DNA of 17,539 nt from CALEAR01 sp035301485 (lineage in GTDB: Bacteria; Pseudomonadota; Gammaproteobacteria; Pseudomonadales; Alcanivoracaceae), in NCBI GenBank assembly GCA_035301485.1, contig DATGUF010000009.1, positions 1 to 17,539 on the forward strand, read 5' to 3'. Each line of letters opens with the position of its first letter. The first letter of the stretch is position 1. Under the pieces are notes generated by a model. That model made no database searches and had not been told where the DNA came from. It saw only the letters and a list, made by a program, of their open reading frames with translations. The translations under genes were made by a program, and so were the position numbers. Below are positions 6,170 through 13,456 of the stretch, in pieces.

Positions 6170-7735
6170 TTACAACAAGCCTTGCTCTTTAGCCATATTG
6201 ATAGCCGCTCGCGGCGCTGTCCACAAGGTGGGCAAGATGATCACCGATACGGGAATAGCTGTGATCACAATAAACTGCTGCAGCACCCCTACTTGGCCTT
6301 CACCCATATACAGCAAGATGCCCGCCATTAGCGCCATGGCAGCACCCCAAAACGCGCGGATCAAGGCATGTGGGTGGTCGTGCCCGGCGCCCACTACGGC
6401 AATGGAGTAGCTCATGGAATCACCTGTGGTGGCCACAAATATGGTGGTGAGCAGCAAGATGGCTCCTGCCATCAAAGCGCCCCCTGGTAAAGCTTGCGCT
6501 ACAGTTAACGTGGCCACATCAAAGGAAAACCCTTCTAAGGCTTGGGTTAAATCCACCATGTCGTTCATCTGATAGTAAATACCAGAACCCCCTAACAGGG
6601 TGAACCAAATAGTCGTAGCAATGGGTGCTTGCACCGCCACGGCCACCACCATTTGGCGCAGTGTACGGCCGCGTGAAATGCGCGCCACAAAAATGGCCAT
6701 TAACGGCGCGTAACCAATAAACCACGCAAAGAAGAACACCGTCCACCACTGCATCCACCAATCTGGCGCGGTTTCAGTGGTCATGGTGGCCATGGCAAAG
6801 AAAGAGGTCATGTATTCCCCCATGGACTGTAAATACACGTTGGTTAAAAACAGCGTGGGCCCAAAAAGATAAATCGCCGCACCAATAGCCAAGGCGAGAA
6901 ACACGTTGAAACGGCTTAAAATTTGAATGCCTTTATGAATACCGCTCATGGCCGAGGCGATATATACCGCCGCTAGCATCAACAAAATAAACAATTGAGT
7001 GGTGAAGCTGTTGGTAATACCAAAGAGCACATTGAGGCCGTAACTCATTTGCGTGGCCAAGAAACCGATGGGCCCCACTGTACCCGCCACAATGGCGATC
7101 ACACACAAGGCGTCCACAACACCACCCACCCAGCTTTTGAGAATCCAATCGCCAAACACTGGATACAGCAAGGTGCGCGGCTGCAAGGGTTTGCCGAGCT
7201 TGTAGTGCGCACGCGCCAACACAATAGAGCCCAGCGAACCTAACACCGCCCACGCGAGAAAGCCCCAATGCATAAAGGATTGCGCTAACGCCGGCGCCAC
7301 CGCAGCAGCGGTACCTGCCTCTGTATCAAAGGCAGGCGGGGTCACCACGAAATGGTACAACGGCTCGCCCGCAGCGAAAAACACACCGCCCCCCGCTAAC
7401 AGGGTACACATCACCATGGACAACCAACGGAAAGTGGTAATCTCTGGGGTTTTCATATTACCGATCTTCGCTTGCCCAGCACGGCTAATAGCAATGCCAA
7501 TAGCGATAAAGAACGTAGCCAATAACAAGGCCTGGAAAAAAGCACCTAGGTATTTTGCTGTCCATGCAAAACCACTGCCGATTTTATTTGCCACAAGCGC
7601 TGTGTCGTAAATAGAGAGACCTACGAACAGGGCAATAAAACCCATGGTTAACGTTAAGACAAGAGGATCACCAAAGCGGTGAGAAGAGGATATTTCTATT
7701 TGGGAAGAGCTTGTTGAGTTCGACATAATGTCCAT
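6170..7735 (-). CDS. BCCT-family transporter (betaine/carnitine/choline-type), divergent
   Basis: A roughly 521-residue inner membrane protein with about 12 hydrophobic helices. The BCCT family signature is present: GEPLYHF in the third-helix region, WTVFFFAWFIGYAPLM in the helix 8 region, and ARISRGRTLRQ just after it. BCCT proteins import quaternary ammonium compounds such as glycine betaine, choline, carnitine or DMSP, usually with sodium. The C-terminal tail after the last helix is only about 20 residues, so the long osmosensing tail of BetP or BetT is absent. The aromatic-box motif reads WFIGY (338-342) where BetP has WWISW, so the substrate may differ. The start is uncertain: TTG at 7747, ATG at 7735 and ATG at 7726 are in frame and none has a good ribosome site; I chose the first ATG. 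It is divergent from hrpB and convergent with ompW. Confidence 0.88.
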   Translation of the reverse strand: MDIMSNSTSSSQIEISSSHRFGDPLVLTLTMGFIALFVGLSIYDTALVANKIGSGFAWTAKYLGAFFQALLLATFFIAIGIAISRAGQAKIGNMKTPEITTFRWLSMVMCTLLAGGGVFFAAGEPLYHFVVTPPAFDTEAGTAAAVAPALAQSFMHWGFLAWAVLGSLGSIVLARAHYKLGKPLQPRTLLYPVFGDWILKSWVGGVVDALCVIAIVAGTVGPIGFLATQMSYGLNVLFGITNSFTTQLFILLMLAAVYIASAMSGIHKGIQILSRFNVFLALAIGAAIYLFGPTLFLTNVYLQSMGEYMTSFFAMATMTTETAPDWWMQWWTVFFFAWFIGYAPLMAIFVARISRGRTLRQMVVAVAVQAPIATTIWFTLLGGSGIYYQMNDMVDLTQALEGFSFDVATLTVAQALPGGALMAGAILLLTTIFVATTGDSMSYSIAVVGAGHDHPHALIRAFWGAAMALMAGILLYMGEGQVGVLQQFIVITAIPVSVIILPTLWTAPRAAINMAKEQGLL

Positions 7736-7747
7736 TTGGTTTTTCAA

Positions 7748-7955
7748 ATTGGCGATCCACGTTACGCGTTACTCCCCCTATTGCAAATACCACACCCACA
7801 AAAACATTAAGTACCACACAACCAAAAAACAACTTATCTATTTAAAATCAAACATCTACAAGGCTATATAAATCATTAAATATCTTTCTGTTTAATGGCT
7901 TTAAATGCGCGGCACAGGCATTATAAGCACCACTCTTCTAATTATTTAAAATACT
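7748..7955. other. AT-rich divergent promoter region
   Basis: About 210 bases between the divergent transporter gene and hrpB, clearly richer in A and T than the genes beside it (for example TATATAAATCATTAAATA near 7864). It must hold both promoters, but I cannot pick convincing -35/-10 pairs. A TAAAAT hexamer at 7947-7952 lies too close to the hrpB ATG (7956) to serve a normal leader. I see no further gene here. Confidence 0.4.
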
Positions 7956-10436
7956 ATGCTGCCCATTGATGCCATCTTACCTGAGCTAAAACACACTCTT
8001 GAGCACACCAATACTGCCTTATTACAAGCCCCTCCAGGGGCGGGTAAAACCACGCGTGTGCCCCTTGCTCTGCTCGATGCTCCTTGGCGTGCAGGTAAGA
8101 AAATTTTAATGTTGGAGCCACGCCGGTTGGCGGCTCGTTCTGCAGCACGCTTTATGGCTCAGCAACTGGGCGAGCAAGCAGGGCAAACCATTGGCTACCG
8201 CACCAAGTTAGATACTCGGACCTCCTCCTCCACACAAATTGAGGTAGTAACGGAAGGTATTTTGACGCGCTTAATCCAAAGCGACCCTATGCTAGAAGAT
8301 TATGCTGCGGTGCTCTTTGATGAATTCCATGAACGCTCTCTACATGCAGACTTAGGCTTGGCTTTAGTGCGCGAATCGCAGCAGGCCCTACGTGACGACT
8401 TACGTTTACTGGTGATGTCGGCCACCCTCGACACCGCTCCCATTGCTCGCGTACTTGGCGATGTTCCGGTAATTAGCAGTGAAGGCCGTGCTTACCCCGT
8501 GGAGGTTATTTATCGCCCTGTTGCCTTGCGCCAACGCCAACATACGGATGCAGTGGTAGCGGTTATTCACGAAGCCTTAGCGGCACAAAGCGGCTCACTC
8601 TTGGTGTTTCTCCCTGGTGCGGCTGAAATTCGCCGCGTGGAACAACAACTGCGCGGCCAAGTGGGTAGCCAAGTATTGGTGGCGCCGCTGTACGGCAACC
8701 TTAAAGCCACAGAGCAAGACCAAGCCATTGCCCCCGCTGCCAAGGGCACGCGCAAAGTGGTACTGGCCACCGCCATTGCCGAAACCAGCTTAACCATTGA
8801 AGGTGTGCGCGTGGTTATCGATAGCGGCCAACAACGCCGCGCTGTGTTTGACCCTAACAGCGGTATGACACGCTTAGTAACCACACGCGTATCTAAAGCT
8901 TCTGCCGAACAACGTAAAGGCCGTGCAGGCCGTATTGAGCCGGGCGTGTGCTACCGTTTATGGAGTGCCGAAGAACAAGCGGTGCTTCCTGATTTTACCC
9001 CTGCCGAAATTCTCGAAGCAGATTTAGCCACCTTAGTTTTAGAACTGGCCCAGTGGGGAGCGCGCCAGCCTGATCAAGTAAGTTGGATTGACCCACCACC
9101 GCCTGCTCACTGGCAGCAAGCTGCAGAATTATTACAGCTGCTAGGCATGCTGAACAACGAAGGCGCCATTACGGAACACGGCAAAGCTGCGCGCCGCTTA
9201 GGTATTCACCCTCGCCTAGCCAATATGGTGCTGCGCGGGCGGGCGTTAGGGTTTGGTTCAGCCGCGGCAAAGATAGCCGCCCTGCTCGATGAACGCGATC
9301 TCTTAGGCCCTCGCTCTGGTGCCGACCTCCATGAGCGCCTACGTGTGCTGCATGGTGAATACCAACCACCTCGTTTAGACCACACGCGCTTGCGCCATAT
9401 TCGCCACGTGGCACAACGTTTAATGCCTAAGGAGAGCGGCAAACGCACACTGCCTAGCGCCACCGACACTGGGCGTTTGTTAGCGCACGCTTACCCAGAT
9501 CGCATTGCACAACAACGCGCTTCGCAATCAAACCGCTACCAACTCAGCAACGGCAGGGGTGCAAGCCTACGCAACGATGACAGCCTCATACGCTACGAGT
9601 GGCTTGTAGCAGCAGACCTCGACGGCAAAGCTCGGGAAGCCACCATTTACCTCGCCGCTCCCGTGGAGCCGGCAACCCTTGAAGAAGATTTAGCCCACCT
9701 TATTAACACCAGTGAAGAAGCCCAATGGGATGACAAACGCGGCACAGTAGTGGCACGGCGCGTGCGTAAACTAGGCGAATTAGTGCTTGAAGAAACAGAG
9801 TTGGCCAAACCCGCACCCGAACTTATTCAACAAGGCTTACTGAATGCTGTGCGTGCCGCGGGCTTAGAAAGCCTGCCGTGGACAGAAGAGGCAACCCAGT
9901 GGTGCGCACGCGTGCAACGGCTAGCCCACCTTCACCCTAATGCCTGGCCCGATGTGAGCGCAAAGGCTTTGCTCACGCAGTTAGAAGAGTGGTTACTGCC
10001 CTTTTTAGCCGGCATGCAGCGTTGGGCAGATCTCAAAAAGCTGAACCTCATTAACGCCTTAAATAGCCTACTCAGCTATCCACAACAGCAACAGCTTGAA
10101 CACTTGGCCCCCACAGCGCTTACCATCCCCACAGGGCAAAAGGTGCGCTTAGATTACACAGCCGAAAATGGCCCTGTGCTCGCCGCTAAGCTACAAGCAT
10201 TGTTTGGTTGGACAGAAACACCCTCCATCGCCGATGGCCGCATCCCCGTGCTAATTCATTTACTTTCACCTGCACAGCGCCCCTTAGCAGTAACGGCAGA
10301 TTTAGCCAACTTTTGGCGTAACGTATACCCCGAGGTGCGCAAAGATATGCGCGGGCGCTATCCCAAGCACCCGTGGCCGGAAGACCCTTTCACGGCGCCA
10401 GCACAGCAAGGGGTGAAAAGAAGGCCGCCGCGCTAA
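7956..10436 (+). CDS. hrpB: ATP-dependent helicase HrpB (DExH-box)
   Basis: An 826-residue protein matching HrpB helicases in length and layout. The first RecA-like domain has Walker A GAGKTT at 28-33, LEPRRLAARSAA shortly after, the DEFH box at 122-125 and SAT at 155-157. The second has ATAIAETSLTIEGV and QRKGRAGR at 319-326. After these come the helicase-associated domain and a long HrpB-specific C-terminal region ending in a PKHPWPEDP motif (about residues 807-815). HrpB is a DEAH-type nucleic-acid helicase, common in proteobacteria, whose cellular role is poorly defined. The ATG at 7956 has no clear ribosome site upstream, but the protein begins where the family does. Its TAA shares bases with the stop of the convergent downstream gene. 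Confidence 0.96.
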   Translation: MLPIDAILPELKHTLEHTNTALLQAPPGAGKTTRVPLALLDAPWRAGKKILMLEPRRLAARSAARFMAQQLGEQAGQTIGYRTKLDTRTSSSTQIEVVTEGILTRLIQSDPMLEDYAAVLFDEFHERSLHADLGLALVRESQQALRDDLRLLVMSATLDTAPIARVLGDVPVISSEGRAYPVEVIYRPVALRQRQHTDAVVAVIHEALAAQSGSLLVFLPGAAEIRRVEQQLRGQVGSQVLVAPLYGNLKATEQDQAIAPAAKGTRKVVLATAIAETSLTIEGVRVVIDSGQQRRAVFDPNSGMTRLVTTRVSKASAEQRKGRAGRIEPGVCYRLWSAEEQAVLPDFTPAEILEADLATLVLELAQWGARQPDQVSWIDPPPPAHWQQAAELLQLLGMLNNEGAITEHGKAARRLGIHPRLANMVLRGRALGFGSAAAKIAALLDERDLLGPRSGADLHERLRVLHGEYQPPRLDHTRLRHIRHVAQRLMPKESGKRTLPSATDTGRLLAHAYPDRIAQQRASQSNRYQLSNGRGASLRNDDSLIRYEWLVAADLDGKAREATIYLAAPVEPATLEEDLAHLINTSEEAQWDDKRGTVVARRVRKLGELVLEETELAKPAPELIQQGLLNAVRAAGLESLPWTEEATQWCARVQRLAHLHPNAWPDVSAKALLTQLEEWLLPFLAGMQRWADLKKLNLINALNSLLSYPQQQQLEHLAPTALTIPTGQKVRLDYTAENGPVLAAKLQALFGWTETPSIADGRIPVLIHLLSPAQRPLAVTADLANFWRNVYPEVRKDMRGRYPKHPWPEDPFTAPAQQGVKRRPPR

Positions 10437-10822
10437 CCGTCTCGTTCTTTGCGCCGCATGGCGGCATTGATGGCGATACTTAACAGCGGCAACAACATAA
10501 ACGCGCTAATGGTTAACCCATGGCGCCCGTTCGCAGTATTCACTAACGCCACATAAGGCTTCTTAGGATCCACTAGCATAGGTATTTCATCGCCAAGCTG
10601 GGTTTGGCGTAAACCGCCTAGCGCATCAAAAAGGCCAACCCTTGCTTCTGTTTCATAACGCTGCTGCTGTATGGAGTAAGCAATCACGTAACCTCTGTAC
10701 ACATGCCCCACCACTTGGCCTTGCACAGGCTCCAATTGGTTATTACGCGCGAGCTCCCATGCTAAAGTGCCCCCACAAACAAATAATAATAAAATTAAGA
10801 TACGCGCTTCGGCTGCATTCAT
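10433..10822 (-). CDS. Small two-helix membrane protein, DUF3592-like
   Basis: A 129-residue protein with a hydrophobic helix near the N terminus (about 8-24, ILILLLFVCGG...), an extramembrane beta-rich part in the middle and a second helix near residues 103-120 followed by a basic RRKERDG end. The middle, with a conversion of Y-x-V-x-Y-type strands and a DPKKPYVALV segment, fits DUF3592 proteins (a helix, a small beta domain, a helix), whose function is unknown. The reading frame extends back to a GTG at 10873, but AGGA at 10834-10831 (minus strand) lies eight bases before the ATG at 10822, which I therefore take as the start; ATG at 10831 is possible. Its TAG overlaps the hrpB TAA by four bases tail to tail. 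Confidence 0.75.
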   Translation of the reverse strand: MNAAEARILILLLFVCGGTLAWELARNNQLEPVQGQVVGHVYRGYVIAYSIQQQRYETEARVGLFDALGGLRQTQLGDEIPMLVDPKKPYVALVNTANGRHGLTISAFMLLPLLSIAINAAMRRKERDG

Positions 10823-11040
10823 TGTCGTCATCCTAGCTGTTATAATTGCTGCTTCATTGCCTGCCGGTATCACTTACATTAGCCACGATACCGCTTAGCA
10901 AATAATTTTTAGCAATGCTTTTCAGGCGTATATCAAGAAACACTGTTAGTTAGTAGCTAAATAGCCTAACATTAAGCCCAAATTTTCAAATTACCCTGAA
11001 CTGGTTAACCCGAGTTAGTTTTACAACAAGAGAGATAACA

Positions 11041-11931
11041 ATGAGCAAAATCTATAAATCTTTCGGCCTGTTAGTGGCCGCTGTATTGTTTTTAACGGGG
11101 TGTGCCATCCCTCAGCTAACAGGCCCTGCAGCTTATTACGACCCTTCAGAAAAAATAGACGTTGAAGCGGATGAGGCTCGTTTGGTGATGTACCGCAGCA
11201 AAAAAGAAAACCAAAACGGCAGCCCTATTTTACGCATTGACGGGCACGTAATAGGCGCGCTTAACCCAGGCCAGTTTTTAGTGAGCGATGTGTGCCAAGG
11301 CCCCAACAAATTAGTTATCTCTCGCAACCAAAGCGATAACCGCCCCGTTACGCTAGATTTCACCGCCAAACCCGGCGAAACCTTGTACTTAAGAATTTGG
11401 GAGCCTAGCGAAAACCACTTTGCTGCCGAGCGTGTTTCAGCCAAGCTTGCTTTAGAAGAACTCAAAAAAACCAAAAACTCCTCTTACTTAGTAAACCGTA
11501 AAACTATTGGCTGCCGTACTGAAGCGCCACAACCCGTACTCATTAAAGAAGTAGAGTTTTCTGCCGACACACTTTTTGCCTTTGACAGTGCAACCCTCTC
11601 CGACCAAGCGGGCCGTCAATCCTTAGATGAGCTTGCAAGAGAAATTCGTGCTTCTAACGTTGCCATTGAAACTATCCGTGTTATTGGGCACACCGACCGC
11701 TTAGGTAACCCAAATTACAACCAGAAGCTATCTGAGGAGCGTGCTGCTACGGTGTCCACGTATTTACGCGCCAAGGGCCTGCCTAACAAAATTGAAACCT
11801 TGGGCATGGGTGCCAAGCTTCCGGTTACCACCGATTGCCAAGGTAATCGTGCTACCCCAGCGCTTATTGAATGCTTGCAGCCTGATCGCCGTGTAACGGT
11901 TGAGCTATGGGGCACGCAAGAAACGCGTTAA
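11041..11931 (+). CDS. OmpA-family lipoprotein with DUF2846-like N-terminal domain
   Basis: A 296-residue envelope protein. A lipoprotein signal ends in the lipobox LTGC with lipidated C21. Residues about 44-145 (ARLVMYRSKK, RIDGHVIGALNPGQF, LYLRIWE) resemble DUF2846, a small beta-sandwich found in lipoproteins. Residues about 170-293 are an OmpA-like peptidoglycan-binding domain with GHTDR at 216-220; D219 and R234 have the 15-residue spacing of the usual diaminopimelate-binding pair. Two cysteines in a late insert (TTDCQGN, IECLQPDRR) are typical of OmpA domains. It should be anchored in the outer membrane and hold the cell wall. It precedes a type I secretion operon; OmpA-like genes also occur in the Shewanella bpfA adhesin locus, so a role at the secretion site is plausible but inferred. 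An AAGAGAGA ribosome site precedes the ATG. Confidence 0.9.
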   Translation: MSKIYKSFGLLVAAVLFLTGCAIPQLTGPAAYYDPSEKIDVEADEARLVMYRSKKENQNGSPILRIDGHVIGALNPGQFLVSDVCQGPNKLVISRNQSDNRPVTLDFTAKPGETLYLRIWEPSENHFAAERVSAKLALEELKKTKNSSYLVNRKTIGCRTEAPQPVLIKEVEFSADTLFAFDSATLSDQAGRQSLDELAREIRASNVAIETIRVIGHTDRLGNPNYNQKLSEERAATVSTYLRAKGLPNKIETLGMGAKLPVTTDCQGNRATPALIECLQPDRRVTVELWGTQETR

Positions 11932-11946
11932 GAGGACACTGCTTCC

Positions 11947-12057
11947 ATGTATGCCGCTAACAGCATGCAATTCGTCACGTTGTTAGCGGCTGAAGCGTCT
12001 TCCGCTTCCCTTTCTACCGCCTCTATTAGCCTAATTCATACCACGGCTTTACTGTAA
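11947..12057 (+). CDS. Possible 36-residue small ORF or leader
   Basis: An ATG at 11947 opens 36 codons to a TAA, giving a serine-, alanine- and leucine-rich peptide (MYAANSMQFVTLLAAEAS...). AGAGGA, beginning inside the stop codon of the preceding lipoprotein gene, lies 10 bases upstream as a possible ribosome site. It fills most of the gap before the TolC-like gene. The same DNA contains two hairpins, so it may instead be an untranslated regulatory segment. I recognise no family. Confidence 0.3.
   Translation: MYAANSMQFVTLLAAEASSASLSTASISLIHTTALL
11953..12008 (+). promoter_or_regulatory. Two tandem hairpins between lipoprotein and TolC-like genes
   Basis: GCCGCTAACA (11953-11962) pairs exactly with TGTTAGCGGC (11981-11990) and can extend by a G-T and a C-G pair. 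Directly after, GAAGCG (11992-11997) pairs with CGCTTC (12003-12008). Only a short pyrimidine run follows, not a clean T-tract. They may cause partial termination, protect the upstream mRNA or set the ratio of lipoprotein to exporter. Confidence 0.45.
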
Positions 12058-12113
12058 TGCCTTAGGCAGTATTGCTTCCTCTATGCAAAATAATCTCCGT
12101 ACTAATGCCTCAC

Positions 12114-12120
12114 AAAGGAG
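12114..12120 (+). promoter_or_regulatory. Ribosome binding site that fixes the GTG start of the TolC-like gene
   Basis: AAAGGAG is a near-perfect Shine-Dalgarno sequence seven bases before the GTG at 12128. The in-frame ATG at 12083 has no such site, and starting there would put 15 polar residues ahead of the signal peptide. Confidence 0.8.
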
Positions 12121-12127
12121 CAATGTA

Positions 12128-13456
12128 GTGAAATTATGGCGCCGTTATTTAACCCGCTTTATTGCAGCCGCACTGGTTTTCAGCCTACCTTCTGTGGGAA
12201 CCACTAGCACCGCCCCAAGCACCAACATGAACAGTGCTTTGCTCACCGCCTTAGCTTGGCATCCTAGTATTACCACCGCTAAAGCCAAGCTTACCGAGCA
12301 ACAGCATCGTGAGCGGGTGGCAAGAGCAGGTTATTTGCCACAGGTAAGCGGCGGCCTCAAGGGAGGTTATGAAGGCAGGGGGAGCGATCAAGAATTCAGC
12401 CAGGCCCTTACCTTTTCTGTTTCTCAAATGCTGTACGATTTTGGCAAAGTGCGCCATGAAGTCACCGCAGAGCAAGCACTGGTGCTAAAACAGCAAGCCG
12501 AACTTTTTATGGCTATTGAAGACACCATTCATAATACGGCGCAAGCTGTTTTAGAAAGTTGGCGTTATCAAGAGCTCGAGGCCATGGCTTTAGCGCAACA
12601 CCGCGCGCTACAAAAACTTACCGATTTAGTAGCTGAACGCCACCAAAAAGGTGCCGCATCGCGATCAGACCTCGCACAAAGCAAAACCCGTGTGGAAGGC
12701 GCCTATACGCAAGTACTGCAATATCGAAACCAAAAACAATTGTGGCACAACCGCTTAGCCAGCTTACTGGGCAAGCAACAACCGCATTCTGTTAGAAGCC
12801 AACCTGGCCCCATTGCTGCCACTAGCTGTGCCTTCACGCATGAATCCGTGGAAGAGGCGCCCGCCCTAAAGGTGGCTTTCGCCCTACGCGATTCCGCCGA
12901 TGCGGTGGCAAAACAAGCCAACGCACGCTCCTTGCCCACTATTAGTTTGGACCCTACGCTCACGCATTATTTAAAGGACCCGAACTGGGGCAACCAAAGC
13001 AATCCAGATAAAACCGAGTACGGTATTTATTTAAACGTAAACATGCCGCTGTACCAAGGCGGTGCCCTAAGTGCCGAACGCAAATTAGCGCAAGCCACGA
13101 AAATGGCCGCTGAAGCGGATATCATGGCCGAGCGCCAACATATTTTAGAATCCTTATTTACGTCGTCATCGCAACGTGAAGTGTTAACGCACCACCTCGG
13201 CGTTTTATCGCAACGGGAGGCGCTAAGCCAAGAAACCCGCCGTCTTTATCAGCAGCAATATATGGAGCTAGGCACCCGCCCTCTCATTGATTTGCTCAAC
13301 GCCGAACAAGAAATTTTCCAAACCCGTTTTGAACGCATCAACATCCATCATGAAATGCAGCTCGCCGCCCTCACCTGCGCCCATGCGCTAGGCCAGCTAA
13401 GGCCTTTGTTTGCACTTGAAGACGCTGTTATTCAGGGAGTTAACCTCGCACCATGA
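12128..13456 (+). CDS. TolC-family outer membrane channel of type I secretion (LapE/AggA-like)
   Basis: A 442-residue outer membrane efflux protein. From the GTG start the N terminus is a good signal peptide (MKLWRRYLTRFIAAALVFSL...). Two copies of the outer-membrane-efflux fold follow, with YLPQVSGGLKGGYEGRG and LTFSVSQMLYDFGKVRHE in the first and NVNMPLYQGGALSAERK in the second. The end carries LGTRPLIDLLNAEQEIFQ, typical of LapE/AggA-type channels paired with RTX-adhesin exporters. It should form the trimeric duct across the outer membrane for the ABC exporter and adaptor encoded directly downstream. Its TGA overlaps the next ATG (ATGA), showing translational coupling. An in-frame upstream ATG at 12083 would give a longer but less likely product. 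Confidence 0.92.
   Translation: MKLWRRYLTRFIAAALVFSLPSVGTTSTAPSTNMNSALLTALAWHPSITTAKAKLTEQQHRERVARAGYLPQVSGGLKGGYEGRGSDQEFSQALTFSVSQMLYDFGKVRHEVTAEQALVLKQQAELFMAIEDTIHNTAQAVLESWRYQELEAMALAQHRALQKLTDLVAERHQKGAASRSDLAQSKTRVEGAYTQVLQYRNQKQLWHNRLASLLGKQQPHSVRSQPGPIAATSCAFTHESVEEAPALKVAFALRDSADAVAKQANARSLPTISLDPTLTHYLKDPNWGNQSNPDKTEYGIYLNVNMPLYQGGALSAERKLAQATKMAAEADIMAERQHILESLFTSSSQREVLTHHLGVLSQREALSQETRRLYQQQYMELGTRPLIDLLNAEQEIFQTRFERINIHHEMQLAALTCAHALGQLRPLFALEDAVIQGVNLAP

Noticed and set aside
10823..11040. Possible promoter or operator in the gap before the OmpA lipoprotein gene
   Set aside because: There are several short GTTAG/CTAAC-like repeats, but none forms a convincing palindrome or -35/-10 pair, so no site is called.
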